From: Actinoallomurus liliacearum
GTDB lineage: Bacteria > Actinomycetota > Actinomycetes > Streptosporangiales > Streptosporangiaceae
Assembly: GCF_039542035.1 (NCBI RefSeq)
Contig: NZ_BAABHJ010000031.1
Location: 52,502-116,501, forward strand
DNA: 64,000 nucleotides
Direction of reading: 5' to 3'
Below are positions 52,548 to 61,499 of this stretch, in pieces. Positions within the stretch are counted from its first letter, which is position 1, and the number at the start of each line of letters is the position of its first letter. A program made the translations under genes and the position numbers. The notes under the pieces are model-generated. The model searched no databases and was not told the DNA's origin. It saw nothing but the letters and a program-made list of their open reading frames with translations.

Positions 52548-53876
52548 TCAGCGCTTCGCACGGAGTTCGGTGGCAAGTGCCGCGGGTTCCGGCGCCTTCT
52601 CCGCGTACGCCTCGTGCAGCGGGATGTCGCGTAGGTAGCGGATCGGGGAGAGCACAATGAACAGCACCGCCAGCCACGAGCCAAGCGCTGCCATGAACAG
52701 CGTCTCTCGCAGGCCGATCCAATCACCGAGTACGCCGCCGAGCAGGCCGCCGATCGGCTTGGCGCCCCGGATCGCCCAGCGCATGGTGGCGTTCATGCGC
52801 CCGAGCAGTTCCGGAGGGCACACGGCCTGCCGGTAGCTGACCTGGGAGACGTTGAACATCACGACGCTGGCGGTCGTCGCGCACAGCCCGACCGACACAA
52901 GTACCACGCCCCAGCCGGGTCCGGCCAACGGGATCAGCAGCGCGAAGCCGCCGAGGAACAGCTTGCCCGCCCAGAACATCCTCGCGGAGCCGATCAGCCG
53001 CGAAAGTGGCCCGACGGTGAAGGCACCGACGACACCGCCGGCGCTGCCGAGGCCGAGCAGGAGGCCGGTGGTCCCGGCGGATGCGTGCAGCGTGCGTACG
53101 AGGAACACCACCAGTACGGTCATCAGCGTCATGTTGAACAGGCTGGACATGGTGGCGCAGGCGACGACGCGGCGCAGGACGGTGTGTCGCGCCACGTAGC
53201 GCACGCCCTCCGCGATCTGCTTGCCGATCGTCTTGCGCGACCCGTTGGCACGCGGCGGGGGTTCCGGGGTGCGGATCAGCAACAGTGACACGATACTGAT
53301 CACGAACGAAAGACAGTCGGCTGTCACCGCATACGCCGCGGAGCTGAGCAGCGACGCTAGGCCGCCCGCGAGGCTCGGGCCGATGACCTCTGATAGCGAG
53401 TTCGTGATGCCGATCTTGCCGTTGCCCTCGACGAGCTGGTCTCGCCGTATCAGGGTCGGTAGGTAGCTTTGGTAGGCGATCTCGAATACAGCCGTCAGCA
53501 TGCCCGCGACCAGCGCGGTCACGTAGAGCTGTGCCATGCTCAGATGGCTGAGGGTCGCCGCGAGGGGCACCCCGGCGAGCACTACCGCGCGGCCCGCGTT
53601 GCTCCAGATCATCAGGTGGTGTTTGACGGTCCGGTCCACGAGCGCGCCCGCGGGCAGGGCCACGAGCAGGTACGCCACCGTACCCGACGCCGACAGCGCG
53701 CCGACCTCGAACGTCGATGCGCCAAGCAGGGATACCGCAATCAGCGGCAACGCCAAGACCGTGACCGCCGAGCCGATGTCGCTGACTGTCTGGCCGCTCC
53801 ACAGCAGGAGGAAGTCCCGATGCCACCACAGCGTCTGGCGCTTCGCCTGTGTCTTGGTCACGTGCGTTCCCCCCAT
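52548..53876 (-). CDS. MFS exporter
   Basis: The 442-residue protein has about twelve transmembrane helices and the layout of MFS_3 drug exporters (HRDFLLLWSGQTVSDIGSAVTVLALPLIAV; ELLGRMNATMRWAIRGAKPIGG). It is co-directional with and downstream of the ATP-grasp gene, 81 bp apart, so it probably exports that enzyme's product. ATG 53876 or GTG 53861 (preceded by GGGGGA) could start it. Confidence 0.87.
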   Translation of the reverse strand: MGGTHVTKTQAKRQTLWWHRDFLLLWSGQTVSDIGSAVTVLALPLIAVSLLGASTFEVGALSASGTVAYLLVALPAGALVDRTVKHHLMIWSNAGRAVVLAGVPLAATLSHLSMAQLYVTALVAGMLTAVFEIAYQSYLPTLIRRDQLVEGNGKIGITNSLSEVIGPSLAGGLASLLSSAAYAVTADCLSFVISIVSLLLIRTPEPPPRANGSRKTIGKQIAEGVRYVARHTVLRRVVACATMSSLFNMTLMTVLVVFLVRTLHASAGTTGLLLGLGSAGGVVGAFTVGPLSRLIGSARMFWAGKLFLGGFALLIPLAGPGWGVVLVSVGLCATTASVVMFNVSQVSYRQAVCPPELLGRMNATMRWAIRGAKPIGGLLGGVLGDWIGLRETLFMAALGSWLAVLFIVLSPIRYLRDIPLHEAYAEKAPEPAALATELRAKR

Positions 53877-53957
53877 GACCCGGCGCAGCCGCGCCACGGA
53901 TGATGCGTCCTCTCGTTCGCGCCGGAGGCGGTCGCGCGTCACGCGATCGGCAGTCGC

Positions 53958-55280
53958 TCATCGGCCGCCCCAGTCGGTGTCGCGGTGGCCAAGGACGACC
54001 TGCCGCCCGCCGCCCTGCGCGACGTTGACGCGCAGGGCTTCGCTGATCCGGGACGTGTAGCCGGCCCACGCGCCGTGTAGCAGCACGATCGACAGGTCCT
54101 GGTAGCACGGCGTGCCCTGCCAGTACCGTCGGTACGCCGGCACCGCGCGCTGCGCCAGCCAGCCGTCCCCGGCGGCCCGGCGCACGACAGCCCGCCACCG
54201 ATCCTCGTCCTGCTCGGAGCCCACGTAGACGCTGTTGCCGCGCGTGTCATAAGGGCCCTTCACGACCCACCCGGCGCGGTCGGCGAGCAGTTCGGCGGGC
54301 TCGACGCCGTCGCCGACCTTCCGGCTGTACGGGATCAGCCGCTCGATCGCCTCCCGCTCGTCGCCCGTGAACATTCCGGCGAAGCGCGGGTCGGACAGCA
54401 GCGCGAGGCACAGCTTGTTGTCGCCGATCCAGCGGCCCGCCAGCGGGTTGGCGATCCGCAGCTTGCCCGACGAGACACGGTCGAGGAACGCGGACCAGCG
54501 GGCGATATCGGCCAGCACCGGCTGCACGCCGTATTTGAGGTAGCCCGCGCGCAGGTCGCGGGCGAGCCAGTCCTCCAAGCCCGGGTCGACGCAGACGGCG
54601 CTGTGTCCAGTCTCGGCGAGCAGGTCGGTCATCCTGTCCAGTTCGAGAACGTTGCCGCCAGTCTTGTGGAAGATGCCGAACGGCCCGTCGGCACACTCCG
54701 GCCCGACGGCGGTGCGCAGGAACTCCGGGAACCAGTGGCGGTCGTCGAGCGGGGTGCGGGCCGCGCCCCACTCCTCCAGCACGTCCCGTACCGGCGGCAC
54801 GTCCCGCCACAGCGCCGCGTATGCGCTGGTGAAGAGCACGCCACCGGGGCAGTTCGCGTTGAACTCCACCACCCGCGCAGTCTCCACGTCGCCGCCGACG
54901 AGATCAAAGCGGCAGAAGTCCACGCGGTACTCCCCGATCGGCGCGGCGTCCACCCACTCGCGGAGCACAGCGGGCACGGCGAGGAAGTTTCGCACCCGCG
55001 CGTCCGTGCGGTGCGCGAGCAGCACCTTCCGCCACGCGGACACGACCAGCGGCACGTGTCGGGCGAGGTGCCGCTCCGCGTCGCCGGTGAGCTGCACGAG
55101 GCTCGGCAGCATCGGGTACGGCATGGTCCGGCCGTTCTCGGTCTTCACGAGGCGCTCGGCGTCGGCGGCTTCGCACACGGCGGTGGCCAGCCGGGCAAAC
55201 TGTACGGGCGGCAGCCGCCGCGCGACCGGTCCGGCGGAGTCGGTACTGAGCAGCCGGTCCGGGTTGAACAGTGGGGTCAC
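53958..55280 (-). CDS. ATP-grasp-like ligase of unknown substrate
   Basis: The 440-residue protein is soluble. VEFNANCPGGVLFT resembles the metal/ATP-binding strand of glutathionylspermidine-synthase-type ATP-grasp enzymes, and WVVKGPYDTRGNSVYVG looks like the nucleotide-binding Lys/Gly-rich loop of circularly permuted ATP-grasps. IANPLAGRWIGDNKLCLALLSD is also conserved-looking. Such enzymes join amines or amino acids to carboxylates with ATP. GTG 55280 has GAGAGGAAGG upstream. With the MFS gene it forms a two-gene cassette, perhaps making and exporting a small amide or peptide. The family call is from motifs only. Confidence 0.6.
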   Translation of the reverse strand: MTPLFNPDRLLSTDSAGPVARRLPPVQFARLATAVCEAADAERLVKTENGRTMPYPMLPSLVQLTGDAERHLARHVPLVVSAWRKVLLAHRTDARVRNFLAVPAVLREWVDAAPIGEYRVDFCRFDLVGGDVETARVVEFNANCPGGVLFTSAYAALWRDVPPVRDVLEEWGAARTPLDDRHWFPEFLRTAVGPECADGPFGIFHKTGGNVLELDRMTDLLAETGHSAVCVDPGLEDWLARDLRAGYLKYGVQPVLADIARWSAFLDRVSSGKLRIANPLAGRWIGDNKLCLALLSDPRFAGMFTGDEREAIERLIPYSRKVGDGVEPAELLADRAGWVVKGPYDTRGNSVYVGSEQDEDRWRAVVRRAAGDGWLAQRAVPAYRRYWQGTPCYQDLSIVLLHGAWAGYTSRISEALRVNVAQGGGRQVVLGHRDTDWGGR

Positions 55281-56078
55281 GGCCCTTCCTCTCAGTTCAG
55301 GTTTGCGATCAACCATCCCCTCACATAGAGCGATTGAATCGCTACCGAACGCGCATCTGATGAGGAGGTTCGTCGTCTATCTGGCGTTTCAGTGCCGCGA
55401 CAGTTGGGGGTGGTCTCGCTGGTGACATCGGGCACGCTGGTCGCGGTAAGCACCGGTCCGCCGCCGGACCCGCGCCGCCGGCAGCGCGGTGCATCTGGCG
55501 GTGTGGGGCCGGCCCGGCCGGAGTCATCACGCTCACCGGTGTCCGGGTGTTCGATCCGGTGCACGAGAGCGTCGATCACGCGATCGAGGCCGCGTCGCTG
55601 CGCGCGGCGTGCGCCTTGCCCAGCCGGTAGCGGGACGTGAGCGCACCGGTCCGCCGCTGAACAGCCCGGAGGGGCAGGTAGTTCACCTCTTCAGCGGCGC
55701 ACCTCAGCAGGGTGCCCAGCAGGCCGGCGGGCATGACCGGTGCCCCTCGGGCGTGCGGATTACGCGGTTCCTCTTGACGGCGGATTCTCCGCGACGGTTG
55801 CGCTTTCCGGGCCTTGTTCGCGTTCATATCTAGCCGATGATATTGCCATAGGTTTCTTCGACCCGACCATCGGCCGCGTCACCTACGAACTGCAATCAGA
55901 CCTCTTGAGTTTTCGATAGCCGGCATTCGCTTGATCTTCGTCTACGCATCGTTCGGGCTCTGATCAGAGTTAGACGACAGTGAATCGAAGCCCGGACGAA
56001 AGTCGAACGATTGCCTAGCGAAGCAGCCGTGTGTATATGGGCTCGCTCCGGAATTCACCGGAGCGGGAGGAGCCCAGC
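55281..56078. other. Long non-coding stretch upstream of the ICE regulator
   Basis: No gene is convincing in these 800 bp. From 55775 it is copy B of the duplicated leading region. The first part must hold the promoter of the ATP-grasp/MFS cassette. Confidence 0.55.
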
Positions 56079-56190
56079 ATGTCTGCAAGCAACGGAACCA
56101 TCTGTTCCAGTACCAACCGGCCGACGCCGCTGGATCGGGCCGCTCAGGCGTTCGGCCAGATCTGCTCGCGAATCAATGCGCCGACTGTCG
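55775..56190. repeat. Copy B of the duplicated ICE leading region
   Basis: Direct repeat of 51960-52385. Both share a segment with CGAAGCCCGGACGAAAGTCG, TTGCCTAGCGAAGCAG, a GC hairpin (GCTCCGGAATTCACCGGAGC here) and the first codons of the downstream gene. The two copies bracket the MFS/ATP-grasp cassette. Confidence 0.8.
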
Positions 56191-56831
56191 ACGGCCGGCG
56201 CATCGGTCACGGCGTACCGCGCCGTCGGGTGAACGTGCGGGAGCTGGTCGAGATCCTGCCGCTGCTCGAGGCCGACGGCCGCGACGCGGTCTGGCGGGAA
56301 CTCGTCCGGTTGTCGCGCGAGCACGGCGAGCCATGGCCCACCATCGCGATCGGCATCGCCCTGCCCGGCCTGCGTACCGCTGCCGCCCGGCTCACCCGCG
56401 GCTACGCCGGCGACTCAGGGGATCTGGACGCCGAACTGGTCACGGCTTTCTACGAGGCCCTCAGGTCCGCCGACATCGGTAGGCACAACGTCTGCGGAGG
56501 GTTGCGTGCGGTCGCCTACAACCAGGTCCGCCGGATGCGGTACGGCACCGTCAGCTACTCGGCGCGGACCGTCGACCTGGACGCCCTGCCCGAGTCGATC
56601 GCTCCGGTCACGCGGTGCGGACACCCCGACATGGTCCTCGCCAAGGCGGTCCGCGCCGCCGTCATCGACCGCCGTGAAGCCGAACTGATCGGCGCTACGC
56701 GTCTCGAAGACCTGCCGCTGACCACAGTCGCGAAAAAGCTCGGAATGGCCGTCACGACCGCATGGTGCCGCCGCAGGAGCGCCGAGACGCGACTGGCCTC
56801 ATGGATCAAAGAAAACGACAACGAGTCGTGA
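56079..56831 (+). CDS. Sigma-70-like/helix-turn-helix regulator of a conjugative locus
   Basis: The 250-residue protein has features of a sigma-like DNA-binding protein. A region-2-like helical part (LVTAFYEALRSADIGRHNVCGGLRAVAYNQVRRMRYG) is followed by a C-terminal helix-turn-helix (LPLTTVAKKLGMAVTTAWCRRRSAETRLASWI). GGGAGGAG precedes ATG 56079, and a stable hairpin lies just upstream of it. It heads the pilin and VirB6-like genes and probably controls them. The exact family is not recognised. Confidence 0.6.
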   Translation: MSASNGTICSSTNRPTPLDRAAQAFGQICSRINAPTVDGRRIGHGVPRRRVNVRELVEILPLLEADGRDAVWRELVRLSREHGEPWPTIAIGIALPGLRTAAARLTRGYAGDSGDLDAELVTAFYEALRSADIGRHNVCGGLRAVAYNQVRRMRYGTVSYSARTVDLDALPESIAPVTRCGHPDMVLAKAVRAAVIDRREAELIGATRLEDLPLTTVAKKLGMAVTTAWCRRRSAETRLASWIKENDNES

Positions 56832-57046
56832 TCTTCGAAAAATCCCAGCATCGAACTCGCAGTTCGTAGTGAACGCCCGCTGAAGGACAGCACCCAAGCC
56901 GCGAGAAAAAGGCCACCGGCCGCTTCGCCACCAGCCAATCCGCACAAGAAAGGACACGGCCCGTTTCTCGCCCTCATTCGGCGCTGTCATCGCGGGAATC
57001 ACGAAGAACCAGCAGGCGCAATGCCCATGGAAGGAGGGCAGCAGGG

Positions 57047-57394
57047 ATGGCTTTGTTCAGGAACCTCGCACGCGCCGTCGTCATAGCCGCCGCGGCAGGC
57101 GCGGCCGTCACCCTCACCGCGGCGGCCGTCTACGCCGTGGGGAAGGGCATCGTGGCCGCGCCCGCCGATCTGGAGACCGTGATCAACAACCTCCGGTCCT
57201 GGCTGATCGGCCTACTGGTGGCGCTGGCCACGTTGTGCCTGACGATCGGCGGGCTCCGCTACCTGCTCGCCGCAGGCGACCCGGGAGAGGTCAACAAGGC
57301 GAAGGAGACGCTGAAGTACGCCGCGATCGGGTACGGCATCGCCGCACTGGCGCCGGGACTCGTGGAGATCCTCAAGCGGATCGTCGGGGCGTGA
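57047..57394 (+). CDS. VirB2/TrbC-like pilin subunit
   Basis: The 115-residue protein has a hydrophobic signal-like segment (AVVIAAAAGAAVTLTAAAVYAVG) and two membrane helices (WLIGLLVALATLCLTIGGLRYLLAAGD; YAAIGYGIAALAPGLVEILKRIVGA). This is the layout of type IV secretion pilins in Gram-positive ICEs. GGAGGG precedes the ATG. It is one base from the VirB6-like gene. Confidence 0.75.
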   Translation: MALFRNLARAVVIAAAAGAAVTLTAAAVYAVGKGIVAAPADLETVINNLRSWLIGLLVALATLCLTIGGLRYLLAAGDPGEVNKAKETLKYAAIGYGIAALAPGLVEILKRIVGA

Positions 57395-57395
57395 G

Positions 57396-58166
57396 ATGCG
57401 AGGACGGCACTCACTCCGCGCCCGATGGGTCTGCGCGCTCCTCGTCGCCCTGGCCGCGCTCACCACAGCCGGCGGCGTCGCGCATGCTCAGCCATCACCG
57501 AGTCCCCATCCGACCACGGCTTCGTCCTCGCCGCATCCGCGCCCGCACACGTCCACACGGCCAAGCCGCCAGGCAGGGACCTCGCATCCCTGCCGGACGG
57601 CTCAGAGCACCCCAGGTGAACCGGTGCCGCGCTGTGCGGGGAACGGCTCGACGCCGACACCGGTCGTGACTCCCCCGCCCTCACATTCGGGATGCGCACC
57701 CTGGAACCTCAAATGCCAGCTGGGCTCGGCGATCGACACCTGGTTCACGGGGCTGGCCATGATGGCGATCCCGCCGGTCATGGATCTCTTCGGCAGGACG
57801 CTCCTGACCACTCCGGAGCTCGACAGTCCGCCGATGGCACGCGCCAGTGCCCTCTGGACGGCCAGCGAGACGATCGCCGACACCTGCTTCGTCGTGCTGG
57901 CCGTCATCGGCGGCCTGCTTCTCATGTCCGGGAACGCCGTCGCACCGGGGACGGCTGCGAAGGACATCGTGCCGCGTCTGCTGCTGGCATTCTCTGGGGG
58001 TCCAACACCTCCGAGGCAGACGCATCCCGTCGTCTTCGCAGCTCAGCACGGCTCATTGATCACGCTAGTGGGCGCAACATGTGTGGCGCAAGAAGCCCTT
58101 GTGAGCTCCGGGGCGTCAGACAGGGGCAGGCTGTACCGCACCGCTATGCGGCACCCGTTTCAGTAG
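57396..58166 (+). pseudogene. Truncated VirB6/TrbL-like conjugation membrane protein
   Basis: A signal peptide (ALLVALAALTTAGGVAHA), a Pro/Ser/His-rich linker and a CAPWNLKCQLGSAIDTWF segment lead to the first membrane helices (AMMAIPPVMDLFGRTLL; CFVVLAVIGGLLLMSG). The homologous part ends near 57990 (PRLLLAFSGG). The rest up to the stop is unrelated sequence. No virB4 or later conjugation gene follows, so the transfer locus is cut off here. Confidence 0.7.
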
Positions 58167-58740
58167 CCGAGGCTTGGAGTATCGAGGGAAGGATGATGGA
58201 GTGGACGATCTCGGCGATGACCTCCTGGCCAGGTGGGTTGCCGTACAGCACCACCTCGTTGCGGATCAGGTCGAACGGGAGCTTGGCCACTCGCTCGGGT
58301 AGCCGGATGGTGGGGATTTCGCCACGATCGACGGCGCGCTGGACGATGGTCGCGACCACGTGCCCCTGAGCGGTCGTGGCCATCCGGGTGCGTAGAGCGT
58401 GTGTAGCGTCCGGGTCGCGGGCGGTCTCGGCCACTATGCCGGCCAAGACCTCGCCGTGTACGGTGCCCAGCCGGTGGGCGACCTGCCCCATCAGGGCCAG
58501 CAGGTCGGTGCGCAGGGTGCCGGTGTCTGGCGCCTCGGTCTCGGCCGGTGCCGCATGCTCTAGGGCCGCCAGGGCCAGACTGGCGCGAGTGGGCCAGCGG
58601 CGGTGGATCACTGGACGGCTGGTTCCCGCTTCTGCGGCTACCGCCTCCATGGTCAGCCTGGCGTACCCAACCCGGGTCAGCAGATCCCAGGCGACGTCGA
58701 GGATGGCCTGCTCCAGCCGTTCTCCGCGGCGTCGACTCAT
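58144..58740 (-). CDS. TetR-family repressor
   Basis: The 198-residue protein has a TetR helix-turn-helix (RLTMEAVAAEAGTSRPVIHRRWPTRASL) and a ligand domain of the TetR_C type. ATG 58740 is the family-like start (MSRRRGERLEQAILDVAWDLL). It is divergent from the alpha/beta hydrolase with two matching operators between, so it should repress that gene and itself. Confidence 0.88.
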   Translation of the reverse strand: MSRRRGERLEQAILDVAWDLLTRVGYARLTMEAVAAEAGTSRPVIHRRWPTRASLALAALEHAAPAETEAPDTGTLRTDLLALMGQVAHRLGTVHGEVLAGIVAETARDPDATHALRTRMATTAQGHVVATIVQRAVDRGEIPTIRLPERVAKLPFDLIRNEVVLYGNPPGQEVIAEIVHSIILPSILQASATETGAA

Positions 58741-58750
58741 CCCACACCCC

Positions 58751-58809
58751 TTAGATGCATTGCGTATCTTATCGAAGATCGCTACGTTAGATGCACTCCG
58801 CATCTTATC
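58751..58809. promoter_or_regulatory. Two TetR operator sites in a divergent promoter
   Basis: TTAGATGCATTGCGTATCTTATC-like sites at 58751-58773 and 58787-58809 share GATGC-x5-G(T/C)ATC dyads and are 36 bp apart. They lie between the repressor and the hydrolase gene start. Confidence 0.75.
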
Positions 58810-58833
58810 TGCTGTATGTAAAGGAGCAAGATC

Positions 58834-59643
58834 ATGGCTGCCCGCGAGAGCCACATACTGGACGTGCCCGGCGCGCGCCTGTACTACGAGGTACGCGGTT
58901 CAGGGCCCACACTGCTGTTGATCCCAGGAAGCAACGGCGACGCCGGCTTCTTCGACGGCATGGCGGATCTGCTCGCCAGCCACTACACCGTCCTCAGCTA
59001 CGACCGCCGGGGATTCTCTCGCAGCCCTGCCCAGGAGGAATGGCAGGCAGGGTGGATCGAGACGCACACTGAAGACGCACGCCTCCTGCTCGACGCCACC
59101 GCAGCGCCAGCCTACGTATTCGGCAGTAGCGCGGGAGCCATCATCGGGCTCGCCCTCATCAGCCGGCACCCACAGAAGGTCATCAAGCTCGTCGCCCACG
59201 AACCGCCGCTGGCCGAGCTACTGCCAGACGCTTCGCAGTGGAGGACCTTCTTCCACGATGTCGTCGCGACCCACCAGAGCCAGGGCGCGGACGCGGCTAT
59301 GCGACAGTTCATGACCGGCATCGGGGTGGATACGGCTCAACGGCCGGCCGAACCCGACCTGGAGCTGATCGGCCGCATGTCCAAGAACTTCCACACCATT
59401 CTGACCCAGGAAGTGCCGAACGCTCCCAGCCACCGCCCGGACCTGGCCGCACTCGACGCGCAGCACACTCGCATCACTCTCGCGGGCGGCCACGACTCAC
59501 ATGACCACTTCCCCTACCGTCCAGCCGTCACGCTGGCGGACCGCTGGGACCAACAGGTGATCGACTTCCCCGGCGACCACCTCGGCTACTGGCCTCACCC
59601 CGCCGAGTTTGCCGCTGCTCTGATCAATGCCCTGGGCACATGA
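58834..59643 (+). CDS. Alpha/beta hydrolase
   Basis: The 269-residue protein has LLLIPGSNGD (oxyanion region), the nucleophile in GSSAG (residue about 98), an Asp/His-bearing C-terminus (PGDHLGYWPHPAEF) and YDRRGFSRS. AAGGAG precedes the ATG. It is probably an esterase or lactonase controlled by the divergent TetR protein. The substrate is unknown. Confidence 0.87.
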   Translation: MAARESHILDVPGARLYYEVRGSGPTLLLIPGSNGDAGFFDGMADLLASHYTVLSYDRRGFSRSPAQEEWQAGWIETHTEDARLLLDATAAPAYVFGSSAGAIIGLALISRHPQKVIKLVAHEPPLAELLPDASQWRTFFHDVVATHQSQGADAAMRQFMTGIGVDTAQRPAEPDLELIGRMSKNFHTILTQEVPNAPSHRPDLAALDAQHTRITLAGGHDSHDHFPYRPAVTLADRWDQQVIDFPGDHLGYWPHPAEFAAALINALGT

Positions 59644-59761
59644 GGGAGCCTCAGCCTAACGGCTGATCTTGGTTGTCAGGCTGTCAGTGGTTAGCGGGGG
59701 TCAGGCGGGTCTCGAAGACGATCCCCGCTACCGTGATCGAATGTCCGTTGAGGGAGCTCGC

Positions 59762-60364
59762 ATGGGGCTGCGGGAGCGCAAGAAGCAGCAGACCCGCGCC
59801 GCGCTGAGCTGGGCGACGATCCGCCTGAGCGTCGAACGCGGGTGGGACGCCGTGACGGTGGAGGACATCGCCGCCGAGGCGAACGTGTCCGTACGTACCT
59901 TCCGCAACTACTTCTCCAGCAAGGCCGAGGCGTTCGTCGCCCGGCACCTCGACCGCATGCTGCGCGTCGCGGACGACCTGCGCGCCCGCCCGGCCGACGA
60001 ACCCCTGTCCGAGGCCGTCGTCGGCGCCGTGCAGGCACGTTTCCTGTCGGAGCCCGACACGAACGACGGATACCCATGCAGTCGGCAGTGGGTCGACGGT
60101 ATCCGGCTCATGCTCACCGAACCGGATGTGCAGGGCGAGTTCCTCCGGGCGGGAATGCTCATCCAGCACGAGCTCGCGAAAACGATCGCCGAGCGCACCC
60201 GCACCGACGTGACCCGTGACGTCTATCCGAACCTCGTCGCCGCCGCGACCGGAGCGGCCACCACGGTCGCCATGGACCACTGGCTCCGCGCCGATCCGCC
60301 CGTCGAGATCGGCCCGCTCCTGCGCGAGGTCCTCGACCGGCTCTGGGTCGGGCTCCGCCCCTAA
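59762..60364 (+). CDS. TetR-family regulator (acyl-CoA/antibiotic type)
   Basis: The 200-residue protein starts with LRERKKQQTRAALSWATIRLSVERGWDAVTVEDIAAEANVSVRTFRNYFSSKAEAF-like helices, a clear TetR domain with the MftR-like extended C-terminus. GAGGGAG places the start at 59762; ATG 59741 is an alternative. No divergent partner is visible. It may act elsewhere. Confidence 0.87.
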   Translation: MGLRERKKQQTRAALSWATIRLSVERGWDAVTVEDIAAEANVSVRTFRNYFSSKAEAFVARHLDRMLRVADDLRARPADEPLSEAVVGAVQARFLSEPDTNDGYPCSRQWVDGIRLMLTEPDVQGEFLRAGMLIQHELAKTIAERTRTDVTRDVYPNLVAAATGAATTVAMDHWLRADPPVEIGPLLREVLDRLWVGLRP

Positions 60365-60501
60365 AAGAGATGCTCTCAGGTACGGGCGAAGCCTCGACGG
60401 ACCTCTCTGAGCTGCGGAGAGTCGGCTCGCCGTGTTCATGGTCTTGGCGTTCTACTGCGGGCCGGGTCGCGGGAAGCCACGTGGCGGGCGACGGGGACGT
60501 T

Positions 60502-60522
60502 CTGGTGAGCTCGCGTAACCGA
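60502..60522. repeat. Left 21-bp direct repeat of the Tn554-like remnant
   Basis: CTGGTGAGCTCGCGTAACCGA matches 62129-62149 at 20 of 21 bases, in the same orientation. All recombinase remnants lie between the two copies. Confidence 0.6.
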
Positions 60523-60557
60523 AGTTTGCGTATTCGTGGGTGCTGAGGGGTTGGCGG

Positions 60558-60805
60558 TCACGGTGAGTGGTCGCCGGGGGGGTAGTGGACCCATGTTCTG
60601 CCTGCCTCGGCGGCGATGCGGGCGGTGGTCTGGTCGTGGAAGCCGAGCGGCTGGGCGATGACGGGTGCCGGTGCTTGGAGTGCGAGCTGGCGTAGTGCGG
60701 CGGTTCGTGCCGCCTGGGCGGGAAAGCCGTGGTCGCGGAGCTGTTGCAGCATGGTGCCGTTGTTGAGCGGCTGTCCGGCCCGGCGGCCGGGGAACAGCCA
60801 GCGCG
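60558..60805 (-). pseudogene. C-terminal fragment of a site-specific recombinase-type protein
   Basis: The reading WLFPGRRAGQPL, then QLRDHGFPAQAARTAALRQLALQAPAPVIAQPLGFHDQTTARIAAEAGRTW, matches the C-terminal end of actinobacterial tyrosine-recombinase-like proteins of Tn554-type elements. The catalytic core is missing; sequence before 60805 (minus strand) is unrelated. Confidence 0.7.
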
Positions 60806-60897
60806 CGTTGGAGTTGGTGGCGGACCGACATTCCCAGCAGCACGGTGGGGCCACCGACCGCTCCAAAGTGGGGCCACGACGCACCCGTAGAACCACA

Positions 60898-60913
60898 CCC
60901 CACGTGCGTGGGG
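60898..60913. repeat. Solitary type I-E CRISPR-like repeat core
   Basis: CCCCACGTGCGTGGGG is identical to the core of the middle repeat at 18121-18136. No second copy lies 61 bp away on either side. It is a single relic or a chance dyad. Confidence 0.4.
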
Positions 60914-60935
60914 AGGACGAGGTGAGGGTGCTCGA

Positions 60936-61499
60936 TCAGGGTGTGCTCCGATTGAGTCGTGCCATGAGTTCGCGGTTGGTGGCGCGGGCGGCCTCCAGGT
61001 CCTGTGTCCGTTCGTCCAGCTGAAGCGTGAGAGCGGCTTTGTCTTCCTCGAGGTTGGTGATCTTCTGCTTAAGGTTCTCGATGTCGTCGGGTGCGCCCAG
61101 GCCCGAGTCGCGCCAGGTCTGTTCGCCGAGCGCGCGTGATAGCCGCTTCTCCAGCTGCTGGACTCGTGCCGTCAGACGGGCGCAGCGTTCTTGGCAGTTG
61201 GCTAGGTCGGCTTTCAGCGAGGCGCGAGTCACCGTCGGCCCGACGCCCGCCCTGATGGGTGGTTCGGCTCCGGCCGTGTGGATCTGGGCGAGCAGGTCCT
61301 TGTGCTGGCTTCGGTAGAAGAACGACCGGTCGACTCCGGCTTTGCGGGCGATCGACGACACGCTGACAACCTCACCCGCAGCGATCGCGTCGTTGATGGC
61401 CTTGACGACGCGTTGGCGGCGGCGGGCGGTGTCGGCCCGGCGGCCATCGACCAGTGTCTTGTTCGCCGCGGCAGTGGGGGTGCTGTTGGTTGGGGTCAT
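60936..61499 (-). CDS. DUF6262 / TnpC-like accessory protein of a Tn554-type transposon
   Basis: The 187-residue protein starts with a helix-turn-helix-like region (RQRVVKAINDAIAAGEVVSVSSIARKAGVDRSFFYRSQHKDLL) and ends in a long coiled coil (residues about 95-187). Such proteins follow the tnpB-type recombinase in Tn554-like elements. It overlaps the upstream recombinase stop by 4 bp. The gene looks whole, but its partners are broken. Confidence 0.78.
   Translation of the reverse strand: MTPTNSTPTAAANKTLVDGRRADTARRRQRVVKAINDAIAAGEVVSVSSIARKAGVDRSFFYRSQHKDLLAQIHTAGAEPPIRAGVGPTVTRASLKADLANCQERCARLTARVQQLEKRLSRALGEQTWRDSGLGAPDDIENLKQKITNLEEDKAALTLQLDERTQDLEAARATNRELMARLNRSTP

Noticed and set aside
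55576..55827. 83-codon minus-strand frame in the duplicated leading region
   Set aside because: Matches no family, lacks a ribosome site and is not preserved in the duplicate copy.
60842..60878. Two GTGGGGCCAC dyads near the solitary CRISPR-like core
   Set aside because: Short GC palindromes common at this base composition; spacing does not fit a CRISPR repeat.
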